A stretch of DNA of 64,000 nt, taken from Symbiodinium natans. Lineage: Eukaryota > Sar > Dinophyceae > Suessiales > Symbiodiniaceae. Within the stretch, counting starts at the first letter, position 1. The number at the start of each line of letters is the position of its first letter. The DNA lies in the NCBI GenBank assembly GCA_905221605.1, contig CAJNDS010000419.1:1-64000 (forward strand), read 5' to 3'. The notes beneath the pieces are model-generated. The model saw only the letters and a list, made by a program, of their open reading frames with translations. It did not search any database and had not been told where the DNA came from. Shown here piece by piece: positions 19,865-30,138 of the stretch. A program made the position numbers and the translations under genes.

Positions 19865-20338
19865 CTGTGTGCACAAAAGATTGAAGTCGGCAGGCCAAAG
19901 CCATGTGCAAGATCAGCTCAGAAACCTTTATAACACTCCTTCCCCAGCGTACACGTAACGAGAGAATGGCATCCTTGTCTCGTAGAGCCAGCAGTTCTCA
20001 ACATCCACATCCCTGAGCTCCGAGTTTCAATGTTTCGGGTCTATTTTGATGTTGGCAGGAGTATTGCAATTAGGGCGGTAGGTTTTCCGTGCACGTGGAA
20101 AGCAAGGTGGACAGTCACAAGTCACCTCGGTCAAGTACACAGACTAAAACGCCCTCAAACCTTCCACCCGAACCCCCCTAAACCCTAAACCCCCCTAAAC
20201 CCTACAGTAAACCCTGAAACCCAGACCCTAAACCCTAAACCCTAAACCCCAAAACACCCTAAACCCTAAACCCTAAACCCTAAAACACCCTAAACCCTAA
20301 ACCCTAAACCCCAAACGCCCAAACGCCATGAGCCCCAC

Positions 20339-20411
20339 TTAAGTTGGCCTCTTCGCTGGCCATGGCCGCAGTTTCCCGAGCCGAGGAGCACCGCTCGCGC
20401 TCCTGCCCCGC
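20339..20411 (-). CDS. Internal exon, charged helix
   Basis: 73 nt between ACGAG and TTAA/GTGGGG; encodes AGQERERCSSARETAAMASE then EANL. Its upstream intron is the 10-bp-based tandem repeat at 20417-20690. Confidence 0.5.
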
Positions 20412-20416
20412 CTCGT

Positions 20417-20690
20417 AGCTTATTATAGTTTATTAGAGTTCATTACAGTTCATTATAGCGAATTAGAGTTCATTATAGTTCATTATAGCTGATTAGAGTT
20501 CATTATAGTTCATTATAGCGAATTGGAGTTCATTATAGTTCATTATAGATAATTAGAGTTCATTAAAGTTCATTATAGCGAATTAGAGTTCATTATAGTT
20601 CATTACAGCGAGTTGGAGTTCATTATAGTTCATTGTGGCTAAGTAGAGTTCATTATCGCTCATTATAGCTTGCTATAGTGTATTGTGGTC
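20417..20690. repeat. Higher-order tandem repeat based on GTTCATTATA
   Basis: 10-bp units (GTTCATTATA, with AGCGAATTAG / AGCTGATTAG spacers) arranged in roughly 30-bp blocks: AGTTCATTATAGTTCATTAT then AGCGAATTAG. Confidence 0.85.
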
Positions 20691-20992
20691 TATTTCGCGT
20701 ATCTAGGGGTTGTCGGGCTTGGGGATGCTTAGGGCTTAGGATGGTGTAGGGCGCGTTAAGCGCATGTTAAGCGCCTAGGAGTTTACGGTTGCATCCTTTG
20801 GCGCTGTAGTGCTTTTGGTTTGCCAATGCTGCAGTGAAAGTATCGGGGATGTGGGGCTTCGGGCTTCTGACTTAAAGCTCAGCTTAGTGCGCACTTGGGC
20901 ACACCTACGTTGAAAAGTTGAGGCCCTCTTCTCAATCGCGAGACCCTAGGCCCTAGACAATATATATTCCACCAATACCTCGCTAAACGCAC

Positions 20993-21066
20993 CAGACCCC
21001 AAGCAATGGAAAGCCAAGAGGCTATCTTCTGCAGCTGAGCCAGCACGGACCTTTCTGAGGGTTTGT
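20993..21066 (-). CDS. Probable exon
   Basis: 74 nt between GCCAG and TCTG/GTGCGT. Best frame QTLRKVRAGSAAEDSLLAFH; another frame (PDKPSERSVLAQLQKIASWL) is open too. Confidence 0.4.
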
Positions 21067-21293
21067 CTGGCCCGCTCATCGCAAACGGTTTGTTAAACAA
21101 ACGACCAGCACAGGGCACAAGACATAATCCTACTAGCTCTCAGCAGGGACCTATGTAGGGAGCTGGGTATTTACCAGAGAAAGGGATTACTGGACCTACT
21201 TCCGATGGACCTGATTCCCCCCCTTCCCCAGCCGAAAATCTTTCATCAGACCTCGACCCCTGCAGCAACTCCTCAAACCCAAACCCGAAACAC

Positions 21294-21373
21294 GCATTGC
21301 CCGGCGACTGCATCTCGAATGACTGGAGCAGGTAGGCGCCGATGTGGCTCAGCTGCGCAGACAGCTCCTCCAT
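21294..21373 (-). CDS. Probable exon, possibly a first exon with ATG
   Basis: Reads MEELSAQLSHIGAYLLQSFE then MQSPGNA and meets a donor GTGTTTCGGG. The ATG is at 21373; alternatively an AG just inside gives an internal exon. Confidence 0.45.
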
Positions 21374-21565
21374 GTGAGGAAATAGTAGGATTCACGTATA
21401 AGAAGGACAGCAATACAAGTAAGGCACCCCCCCCCCCCCCACCCCACACCATGTGAGGGATTCTGTGCAAGAGTGTTGGGTCGGCTTGCGTCAGCTCTGT
21501 CGGAACGTTGGCATGATCAGGGCTTCCAACATGCAACCGAGCAACTTTAATGTAGGGGTCGGATT

Positions 21566-21650
21566 AGTTGCTATTGGTAGCTGCCTTTGGTCCCTATACA
21601 ATCATAGTTGCTACTAGCAACTACTTATGGTCCCTATACAGTCATACCAG
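21566..21650 (+). repeat. Two direct copies of about 40 bp
   Basis: TTGCTAYTRGYARCTRC followed by WTGGTCCCTATACARTCATA occurs twice in tandem. Confidence 0.7.
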
Positions 21651-21748
21651 AATAACCCCCCAGAGCCTTATGTTCTAATTATTCTGGCCCCCAGATAGTA
21701 TCCAACCCTAAACCCTGAACCCCAAATCCTAAACCCTAAACCCTAAAC

Positions 21749-21806
21749 CTCTCTCCTGGAGTTGCTGGGCGGAGCTCGCATTGGCTTCATTCAAGCACTC
21801 CCACTC
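21749..21806 (-). CDS. Internal exon with telomere-type donor
   Basis: 58 nt between CTGACAG and AGAG/GTTTAGGG. Encodes EWECLNEANASSAQQLQER, a helical segment. Confidence 0.55.
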
Positions 21807-22013
21807 CTGTCAGAGCACATGGGGGGGGGGCTTCATAAAAAAGGAGTCGCCCCACATGGCTGCTCTTAAGCTGCGCCTCGTTGGTTTTAAGGCTGGGGTG
21901 GGAATGGGTCCTTTGTTGAAGCCTGCACCCCTGGCGCTTCAAGTACTGGTCCATGCTTGCAGCTTTCGGTCTTCTCGGTCTTTGCCAGGGCTTTAGTAGG
22001 GACCTTATAGGGC

Positions 22014-22140
22014 CTAGGCCCTTTTGTCCCAAGCTGTCGGCGCCTGCTGCGACAATGTGACGCTGCCTGCATCCTTCGGTGACTCGGCCGCTGCCGCTGC
22101 CTGCACCGCCTCGCAGGAGAACCCACGAACTGTATCGGGA
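22014..22140 (-). CDS. Terminal exon, Ala-rich
   Basis: Reads EAVQAAAAAESPKDAGSVTL then SQQAPTAWDKRA and TAG. The frame stays open further upstream; an acceptor was not fixed. Confidence 0.4.
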
Positions 22141-22199
22141 GATTCGGGGGTCCGTGGCAACCAGGGCTTGACTTCATAGTGCCCCGACAGTCTCAATCT

Positions 22200-23640
22200 T
22201 CCAGCAACTCCCAAGCCTCCGAAAAGGAAGCATGGGGGAACAGGGGGCGAATGAGTGGTCTCCCAACGTCTAACCAACTGGTAGCAGTTCTTTGCCGCCA
22301 CGGGCCTCAACTGGTGCCTCCTCAGCCACAGCCCGGATCAGAAGGCGACCGTCCTTCAGGGCCGATGGCTGTAGAGCTTTGGCATAGGGGTACGCAGAGC
22401 ATGGGGTTTGGTTTCGGAGCTCCGGGGTGCGCATTTAGTGTTCCTCTTTTAAGGCGTCAGATGGGTTCAGACTTGAGGTCAAGAGGTTTGGAGGAATGGG
22501 TGTGCTGCGGCCTCAGTGGATGCAGGGAAGCCGCTTCTCAACACCATGTTAGGGTGTTGAAATGACTCATGAAGTTTTGGGAACGATTCTTCATAGACCT
22601 GCTCCCACACACTACAGTGGTTTTCGAGCCTTGCCCTGGACTTTGACGCCCTTAAACCCAAAACCTCTGCAGATACTGCAATAACAATCATCATCATAGT
22701 AATGGCAAGAATAGCGATAATACTCATGGCAAGAATAAGAACAATCGTAATAATGATAAGAATACGAATTCTGCCGAGTCCTTGGAGGACGCACTGATCC
22801 ATCCGACGAGTCCCCGCGCCTTTCTGTGCTTCGAGCTCTTGATCGAAGACAAAGCCCGGGATGCGACTACACTTTCGAAACTTCTTGAACCCTAAACCGC
22901 CTAAGCCCCAAACCCTCAACCCAAACCTTTTCTAGGTATTGAACCCTACTTGGGACCCTAGCCCTACGAAGTTTAGGCTTCGGACCTTGACAGTTTAGCT
23001 TCAGGACCAGGGCTTCCGGGCAGGCAATGCTGCGGTCGGGGGGGCTTCCGGGGGAACACTGAGAGAGGGGGGGGGGGGGGGGGTTGGACCCAAACGGGGG
23101 GGGGGGGGGGGTGTTGGACCCAAACCCAAACCAAAGAGGCCTCCCAAGTAAAAAGTGCTAACTAACAAAGCTACAGTTGCAGGGACACTCCGACAGAAGA
23201 GTCTCTCTGTTTCAGTGTGCCGCGCCTCGCTTACAGCAAAAAGTGTATCCCTTTCTCAAAGAGCAGAGCATATGAAGGGTGCTGCTACCCGAGAAACATG
23301 GATCTCAGCCAGCCTTGGGCGCGTCCTCGGCAGAACCCGGGGCTTCTGCAGGCGCGTGGACGATCCTCGGCTTTTTGGGTCTTAGGATGTCTTAGGGCGT
23401 TCAGGATTTCGGGTTCCGGGTGTATATAATGCATAGGGCGTAGGCGTGAGCCTCAAGATTTCAGGGTTCAGGGTCTGGTGTTTGTGGGCTCCCAGGCTCC
23501 AAGGTCCATCAAACAGCTTCAGGGTTTGAGGGCTCCGGGGTCCAAGGCTCCCCTGCTTCTCGTGTGACGGCTCAGCTATAAGATCAGAGCCGCGTAGACA
23601 GAACCCATGAGCCCATACAGCGCGAGATTCAAGCCTCTGA
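22200..23640. other. No convincing gene
   Basis: Overlapping frames on both strands at 22179-22919 and 23155-23430 lack clear splice sites. Contains trinucleotide-like AAT/ATC repeats (22680-22770), two poly-G tracts each followed by TTGGACCCAAAC (23060-23130) and scattered TTTAGGG relatives. Confidence 0.4.
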
Positions 23641-23651
23641 AATGCCAGCCT

Positions 23652-23858
23652 TTAGAGGATGCATTCAATGGCATCTGGAACCGTACCCTGTGCTGAAGAA
23701 AGTGCTTCTGTAACATTGGCAGCTTGAACAGACAAGGCACTCCACCCTCCGTGGATACTTGCGCGAGGTCGCGACGACCTGGCAGTGACAGGGGCCCGGG
23801 GGGGTTGGTTTACAGAGACTCTGCGTCTAAGTCCTGAGTGGGAAGACCTAGCTGAACC
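23652..23858 (-). CDS. Probable terminal exon, basic then hydrophobic
   Basis: After CCAAG: GSARSSHSGLRRRVSVNQPP, APVTARSSRPRASIHGGWSA, ending PDAIECIL and TAA. 69 codons. Confidence 0.45.
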   Translation of the reverse strand, partial: GSARSSHSGLRRRVSVNQPPRAPVTARSSRPRASIHGGWSALSVQAANVTEALSSAQGTVPDAIECIL

Positions 23859-24003
23859 CTTGGAGAGCACAAAGGCGCTGTAAAGTGTTCCCGCGCTTGG
23901 AGGGTGCAGCTAAGCTCGATGTTGTCCCCATTGTTGTTGCGCGATCATGGCGGGTGGCCCAGTCCCTTGGCCCCAAGATGGCACAACACTCTTACCGGGG
24001 GTT

Positions 24004-24796
24004 CTAGATGCTGGTTCGCATAGCAAAGGAGCTGCCTTCTGGGGCGGGGATGGTTTCACGTGCAAGCGGAAAGCACAAGACCTTGGAGCCTGCTTGCTTG
24101 TTCAACAGGCAAGGCTTAGCAAAGCTCTCTGCAAAGTTTGTAGCCTGGAGACAGGGCTCCTCACACAGAAGCGTATTGATGGACCATGCTTGCTCGCGGT
24201 GTTGTCTAGGGTCCCTAAACCCTAAACCCTAAACCCTAAGCCCTTTCTAGGGATAGGGGGCTTACCTTTGGGCTCAGAGAATCTTGAGGAATCTTGAAAC
24301 ATCCCACGCCCCGCTCTGCCCGCCTTGACGCGGCTGCCTGGGGCCAGTTCCCCCACGACCTCCGCACAGAATACCCTAAACCCTAAACCCTAAACCCTAA
24401 ACCCTAAACCCTAAACCCTAAACCCGAATGCAGATTTGGGGAGTGCACTGGAGGTCTTCCGAAAAGGCTGTGGTCCGGTTCCTCAAAGGCAGAAACCGAA
24501 ACGCAACTTGTGAGGCTGCTTCCTGGCCGAACAGCGTCACGCAGCCTGCGGTTCGTGACTTTAGGGGACCCCCTAAACCCTAAACCCTAAACCCTAAACC
24601 CTACACCCTACACCCTAAACCCTAAACCCTAAACCCTAAACCCTAAACCCTAAACCCTAAACCCTAAACCCTAAACCCTAAACCCCATTCAGAGTCTACT
24701 CGGCCGCCCCCAGAGGCCTCACTGCGCAGGGACTCACCGCTGCGGACGATGGCGCCACGCCCGCTGATGACCTCAAACTCACCTCCGATGTGCGGG
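24004..24796 (-). CDS. Multi-exon gene with an intron made only of telomere repeats
   Basis: Exons: A 24684-24796 (EFEVISGRGAIVRSGESLRS), B 24424-24572 (TAGCVTLFGQEAASQVAFRF, LPLRNRTTAFSEDLQCTPQI), C 24266-24359 (VVGELAPGSRVKAGRAGRGM, FQDSSRFSEPK), D 24004-24205. Intron A-B (24573-24683, 111 bp) is GTTTAGG repeats from donor to TTTAG and the phases agree (1 nt + 2 nt). Intron B-C (24360-24423) starts GTTTAGGG and ends GCGGAG. Exon C ends AAAG/GTAAGC. Exon D is open in two frames: 67 codons (QHREQAWSINTLLCEEPCLQ..., stop TAG at 24004) or a phase-matching shorter one after TTTAG (TLDNTASKHGPSIRFCVRSP...). Exon A resembles a GGIxVRxGxxLxS repeat that I recall from dinoflagellate proteins; that assignment is weak. 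Confidence 0.6.
24573..24683 (-). repeat. Telomere-repeat intron, 111 bp
   Basis: Minus-strand GTTTAGG units with two GTGTAGG variants, bounded by exons A and B above. GT donor and AG acceptor are both parts of the repeat unit. Confidence 0.7.
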
Positions 24797-25055
24797 CTCG
24801 GGGTTTATAGGGTTTAGGGTTTAGGGTTTAGGGGACAGTTAGGGTTTAGGGTTTTAGAGGGTTTATCGGGTTTGGAGGGTTTATGGGGGTTTAGAGGGTT
24901 TACAAGGGCTTTGAGGGTTTATAAGGGTTTACAGGGATTAGGGTTTGTAGGGTTTGTAGGGCTTAGAGGGTTTAGGGTTTAAAGGGGTTACAGGGTTTAC
25001 AGTGTTTATAGGGTTTTATAGGGTCTATAGGGTTTATAGGGTTTAGGGCTTCTAG
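24797..25055 (+). repeat. Degenerate TTTAGGG tract, plus orientation
   Basis: TTTAGGG mixed with TTTATAGGG, TTTACAGGG and TTTAGAGGG variants over about 260 bp. This is opposite in orientation to most arrays in the window. Confidence 0.8.
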
Positions 25056-25131
25056 GCATTCGTACAAAACTTGAAAGTAGGGGTTGGATCCCTGAAGGTC
25101 CTAAACCCTAGGAAGCCCCTTAATCCGAAAC

Positions 25132-25444
25132 CCACTCGGATCCTGTACCAGCCTCCCACAGGCGATGACTCAGGGCGGCCAGTTTTGGGTGCCAGCACAG
25201 CCGAAAGGCCCGCTGACAAGGCACCGCCTGTCATCAAGGGGGTTGAAGGGGTTTTGGTGATTATGATTACGATGATGGGTTTGGAGTTTTCTGGGTTGTG
25301 AGATTTTGATGTTACCTCCACAAAGGCCCTGAGCTCTGAAAAACTCGCCCCTTCACGTGCCATTGGCCTGCATCGCTCAGACCCCGGGCGACGTGCTTCG
25401 ACAGCACGTCTCTCAGAAGGTGATCTGGCGGCCTCCAGGACAGT
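25132..25444 (-). CDS. Two exons of an unknown gene
   Basis: 25316-25444 (TCTAG to GTAACATC; LSWRPPDHLLRDVLSKHVAR, GLSDAGQWHVKGRVFQSSGP) and 25132-25227 (GACAG to GTTTCGG). In the frame that continues from exon 1 the second exon reads RCLVSGPFGCAGTQNWPP and stops; in the alternative phase-0 frame it reads AVPCQRAFRLCWHPKLAALS. The intron is 88 bp. Confidence 0.5.
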
Positions 25445-25702
25445 CTAGAGGGTTTCGGGTTTAGGGTTTAGGATGTAGGTTTCGGGAATTCTGAGACGTC
25501 GAGGGGGCTGGGATTTGTTCTGGGAAGTTTGACCTCCAACTCCTGGATGGAAGAGGCTGCGGGGTGCCGTGGGAGGAGGAAGCGTTTTGGTGCTATATGG
25601 GAAGGGGGGATTCTCCCTTGAGAGATGCTACGCAATGTGTCAATAGCTCAAGCAACCCCCTCCAGCACGCCAGCTAAGCCAGAAAATTGAGCAAGCGCCG
25701 CA

Positions 25703-26585
25703 CTATGCATCTCCTTGTTTGGTGTGCACTGAACCTTCGAACACCGACGCCCGCTTCCGAAACGTGAAACGTGAAACAGCAGCACCAAGTGTGCATCCCA
25801 CATCCTCCTCAACCAAGTCCACAGCAGTATGTGCACAGCGTTTAGGTGTTTGGGGCTTCAGCATTTGGGCTAGGGGCGGGGTCTCCGAGGGCCCCACATC
25901 ACATCCAGTTGTCGAAGCTCGTCCTCAAGCATCTCGATGCGCTCCTGAAGGAAGAATGGCTGGCCTACTCCAGACCCTCAATTCAGGCTAGGATGGGGTC
26001 GCAAAGATCGAGGCAAAGCCTGGAGGAACAACTCAAGCGGTTGCATCGGGGGCTTGGGCCCTTCGGGTTGGTGTTCGATGTTCCGGTTCAGAGGCTCTCG
26101 TCACACACACCGCCCCTCCCTCCAGGGTCCTGCTGTCTCTCCACCTGGCGACTTGGCGGGGGCTTGGCTTCAGGTTCGAGCTCAGGACTTCTGGTTGTAA
26201 GCGGGGTTTCGAGCTTCTGTCAGCGGGGTTTCGAGCTTCTGTCAATCCCCAAAGTGCTTGGCTTGTGGTAATTACCTGCTTGAAGGCCGCCGCTTCAAAA
26301 TCAAAGCGCCCGAGGCTCTGCCAGGGAGAGCTTGGCGTATATGCATTCATATAAATACACATAACTATCAACAAGAGAGTATGTCTGTATATAAATATAT
26401 ACATATATACACACACAAACTCTTAAAGTGATAGTCAGTTAGGGGTGCGGCTGCAGGCCGCAAGCCTACAGCCCCGAAGTCCGATGCCGAATTACCTGAA
26501 CTCCAGGCGCTGACTGGGCCTGCTCTCTCAGCGCCATCTTTTCGGCGACTAAGACAGCAACCTGGAGAGCCGCGCCCAGGGTTCT
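25703..26585 (-). CDS. 3' end of a coiled-coil gene, four exons all in phase 0
   Basis: Exons 26496-26585 (30 codons, RTLGAALQVAVLVAEKMALR), 26276-26317 (14 codons, SLGRFDFEAAAFKQ), 25903-25944 (14 codons, ERIEMLEDELRQLD) and 25703-25855 (50 codons plus TAG; PQTPKRCAHTAVDLVEEDVG, CTLGAAVSRFTFRKRASVFE). Every junction is GT-AG and phase 0, so the frame holds through three introns (178, 331 and 47 bp) with no adjustment. The middle exons are amphipathic helices typical of coiled coils. No family recognised. The gene continues upstream of 26585, perhaps to the exon at 26836-26919. Confidence 0.65.
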
Positions 26586-26835
26586 CTAGAGTGCATCGAT
26601 TGAGGTGGCATGCGAGGATATGTGCTTACTGTGTCCTACAGAATTCGAGGCAGCCAATGTAGGGGACCCCGGGAATCAGAGTCGAGGTAACTAAGGTTCC
26701 GAGCTTAGGTTCAGGGCTCGGGCATCGGGAACTCCTGCAGAACACTACAAAGCGGCAAACCCAAAACCTCACAGACCCTAAACCCCCAAACCCCCAAACA
26801 CCCTAAAACACACTACGCCCTCGAAGCCCAAAAAC

Positions 26836-26919
26836 CCCACGACTCCTCCTCGGCCATGGTCGCCGCGCTGGGCGCAGCGGAAGCGCCCTCCGCCTCGCGC
26901 ACGGCCTTTCCGGGAGGGG
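26836..26919 (-). CDS. Internal exon, Ala/Glu-rich
   Basis: 84 nt between CTGCAG and TGGG/GTTTTTGGG. Encodes PPGKAVREAEGASAAPSAAT then MAEEESW. Confidence 0.5.
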
Positions 26920-27524
26920 CTGCAGGTTTAGGGGGGTGGAGGGTTTCGGCCCGAAAGGGCTTAGAGGTTTGAAGGGCTTCGGGCTTAAAGGGCCCTTTGG
27001 GTTTAGAGTCAGGGCTTGGAGAGGGTACTTGGAGGGTACTTGGAGGGCTAGAGGGCGCTGAGGGTTCAGGGCGTCGGGTTTGGGGTTTGGGGGTTTGGGG
27101 GAGCGCTGACTATAAGTTCAAAGGGGAAGTACCCCAAACAGGTTTTTACTGGCTGTAGGCTTAAGCAGCTATCTCACGAATAAGCCCACCTAGGACTATT
27201 CAATAAGCTCCCAGTTGGGCGCAGAACCTGAAACCCCGAAAGCCTAAATAAACACAGCTTTGCAACCGGAAGCCAGAATTCCCCCCCCCCCCAACCCTCG
27301 AATCTCCCCCCCCCCCTCCCAACCCTCAAAAAAAAACACCTAGCACTTCCGGAGAACCCCAATCCCCCAAATCCCCCATAGGCTTACAAGTTCTGTGAGC
27401 AGACAAAGGCAAATATATTGGATATTTAATTACAGTGTTCCGGAAAGTGTTCCGGGAGTATTCCGAAAAAGAGGGGGGGGGAGCATTCCAGATTAAAAGA
27501 GCGTTCCGAAAGCACGGACCACAC

Positions 27525-27660
27525 GGCAGCTGCATAGGCCTGCTCTACTCGACTCAGAAGCTCCGACCAGTCTGGATCGCCCGTCGACTCAGCCGGCTCT
27601 TCGGTCGTCGGCCTCAGAGGGGAGGGGGAGGTAGCTGTCACAGTGGAGAATTGCTTGGAG
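27525..27660 (-). CDS. Internal exon, Pro/Glu-rich then helical
   Basis: 136 nt after ACGAAG. Encodes SKQFSTVTATSPSPLRPTTE, EPAESTGDPDWSELLSRVEQ, AYAAA; donor GCC/GTGTGG. Phase ends at 0. Confidence 0.55.
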
Positions 27661-27811
27661 CTTCGTGAGAAGTTCTATTCTATGTAGGGGTTTAGAGTCT
27701 AGGCTTAGCGGCTGAATCTAACAGTCTAACCCTGACCCTAAACCCTAAACCCTCCCAACCTATCCCCAACCCTAAACCCTAAGGCCCTAAATGCTGCAAA
27801 GCGCAGGAAAC

Positions 27812-27847
27812 CTTTGCCCCCAAAGCTGGGTGGGTTGAGTCTCATCC
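27812..27847 (-). CDS. 36-nt micro-exon
   Basis: Between CTCAG and AAAG/GTTTCC; encodes MRLNPPSFGGK. Very short, low weight. Confidence 0.3.
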
Positions 27848-27870
27848 CTGAGCTGCCCAGAGCTGCAAAT

Positions 27871-28059
27871 CTACGGCTTCAAGGTTTCGAGCTTAGGGAT
27901 AAGCCCTCCAGCAAAAGCTACGACACAGTACTGTAGAAATCCGTGAAATCGAGGCGAGTAAGAAGGTCTGAAGCGGAAGCCAGGCTGTTGGCTGCCCAAT
28001 ATCAAGGGTTCAGGAAGGGAAGGGCCCAGGGTTGAACCACACGTGACTACAACAAACAC
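27871..28059 (-). CDS. Possible exon, hydrophobic
   Basis: Open minus frame (QQPGFRFRPSYSPRFHGFLQ, YCVVAFAGGLIPKLETLKP). No clear splice sites at both ends. Confidence 0.25.
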   Translation of the reverse strand: MFVVVTCGSTLGPSLPEPLILGSQQPGFRFRPSYSPRFHGFLQYCVVAFAGGLIPKLETLKP

Positions 28060-28220
28060 TCATCAAGCCATTACCACCTGCCTCTTGGTGTGTCCTATTA
28101 GCCTCTCGCCTGGGTCCTCTCAGCTACTACCCAAAGACGTCCTAAGTCTCCTGCCCTAAAGAATCAAATAACCCTCCTAAACCCTAAACCCTAAACCCTA
28201 AACCGTAAACCCTAAGCCCT

Positions 28221-28303
28221 TCAGGAAGTGCGCACTCCCTTTTTGGCCCGCACGGGGCGGTGTGACTGTCTGCGCTCCAGCTCGCACTTCGTAGGGGCCA
28301 TGC
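28221..28303 (-). CDS. Terminal exon, basic
   Basis: After ATCCAG: MAPTKCELERRQSHRPVRAK then KGVRTS and TGA. Confidence 0.5.
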
Positions 28304-28431
28304 CTGGATGAGACTGACCTGGGCGGCTCTTGAGGTACCCTTTCTACTGACATAGTTTCATCCCCATCCTCATCATCGATGATACGACTTTTGTAATTCT
28401 TGTTTTATTCTTACTATGATGATGATTATTT

Positions 28432-30138
28432 TCATCGCGAATGCACAGCCATCGAAAAAGGAACTCCCAAGGACAGCCAAAAAAACAGGGTGCTGGGATC
28501 GAGGACGAACACCTCGTAGGTCTGGATCGCGCGCTCGCCGCGCTTGGGATACACCCGGACAACCACGTGACCCCCGGAGGATCGGAGGTTTCCTAAGAGA
28601 CCCTGTGCCTGGAGATCGGCCGACCTCTCTGAAAACAGGTCGGTGGCGAAGATCTCCCGCCCGATGCCCGTGCCTTCTGCGCCCAGGATCCTCATGCTTT
28701 GGCTTGGTGGCTGGTCAGAACACCAAACCTGCAGAATCGCCACCTTTGGGTCCACCAGCTGGGCGAAAAGCTCGGTCACCCCATGTCCGTGGTGATTCAG
28801 GGTGGCTACATCCACTGGCCCCGTGGCTTGTGCCGTGGGGTTTACCGAGTCCATCGCTTGGTCGCTTGTGTCCCCGCCCTCATAGTAGCGGAAGCTGTCA
28901 TACTCGATGACGATTGCTGTGCTCAGCGCATTCTCATCCCAATCTCCCTCGCCCTTCAAGACTGTGCCGGGTATGGTTCTTTTGCCTTTCAGGTTGCCTG
29001 TCCTGTCGACCTCGGCAACCTCGTTATTCGCCTTGATGTTCTTGATCGCGAATCCTGCAGTCGAGCCTTTCTTCACCATGCGCAGCTGGTCAGAGCTGGC
29101 AACCTCAAAGCGTTCGACGCTGGTGCCCCTCACCTGCAGCGACTCCATGAAGCCCATGTAAAAGGCACCGTCGGGCGTGTTGAAGAGACTGACGGGAAAG
29201 CTGTAGTCTGGATACGCCTGGGTCTGCTACGGACCCTTGCAAGAGAAGATCCCCCTCATTTGTTGTTTGTGATCTTATAGCTGTATAGAGCTAACTCGAA
29301 CCCAACACTTGGGAACAGAGAGTCCAGCCTTTGAACTGCTAGCAGTACTGAGTTCACGAGTTCTGAAACATAAGAGTCGCAAAGTGTCCTTGCGTACCCC
29401 GAAGACAACCCTGAGATCTGAACCGGCGATCAGGACGCTCTGTCAATCAGCTTGGAGAAATGGAAAGCTTCCGCGACCTCTGAGAGACCCGTGAGTGGAA
29501 GTGCATCGTGCCCATGTAGGCTCATGGTGCCCCTCTTGACAGCCGCCTTCGGGTTTTCAAGTGAGGGCTCGCTCTTGGGAGTTATAGGGCTTTATACAGG
29601 CTACTCCGGGTTTGGAGTTTATGTAGGGCTTTAGGTCCTTCTTCGGTTTTGGGAATCAAGGTTCAGGCAAAAAGGCCTCAATGTCACCAATGTGGTCCTT
29701 GCGGAAATGCGTCACCAGCACAAAATCCAAGGTAGGTCTGGCTTCCAAGTCGCGCGGCCAAAACTTCTTCAGATACTCGACGATCCATCCAGCCGTGGTT
29801 CTGGTGGAGTTGGGGAAGGGGCGCCTCGGTTCCTTCTCCTTGTGTCTTGCTCTCCAAGCCTCCGTCTCCACGTCGCCGGCGTCGATGAGCAAGGTGGAGC
29901 CATCCGGCATCACGACAAAGGTGCTCTGGCATGCCCCCACCTGCAGATGATGGATGTCAAGAAGTCCATGGCTCCAGGGAGGAAGGTTATCATCTCGATA
30001 CTGGTTCCCTCTGATCTCCATCATCGCCGCGGAGATTCGTGAAAAGGATGCCCACAAGGCAGCGGCTGAAAGCAGCGCAGCGGCTACCAGTGTGAGAGCC
30101 CTCTTCTGTGAAGAGGACACTTTGGTGTTTTCTTTCAT
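28432..30138 (-). CDS. Membrane-anchored metallo-beta-lactamase-fold hydrolase (ComEC/Rec2-type domain)
   Basis: Exon 1 29677-30138 starts at ATG with a cytosolic stub and a transmembrane segment (ALTLVAAALLSAAALWASF), then the strand pattern LDIHHLQVGACQSTFVVMPD and GSTLLIDAGD, and the loop VLVTHFRKDHIGD. Exon 2 28432-29226 (after CCGTAG or TAGCAG) carries ALSTAIVIEYDSFRYYEGGD and VDVATLNHHGHGVTELFAQL, matching the second half of ComEC-like MBL domains (NxxS..., GD, HHG). The metal motif H-x-H-x-D-H is H-F-R-K-D-H here, so one expected ligand is Arg. The intron between the exons appears to be GC-AG (GAG/GCC) and keeps phase 0; no GT is available nearby. About 418 residues. Lumenal or external location is inferred from the N-terminal anchor. 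A TTAG lies 13 bp before the ATG (possible trans-splice acceptor). The last 15-20 residues may be read-through past a donor. Confidence 0.7.
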
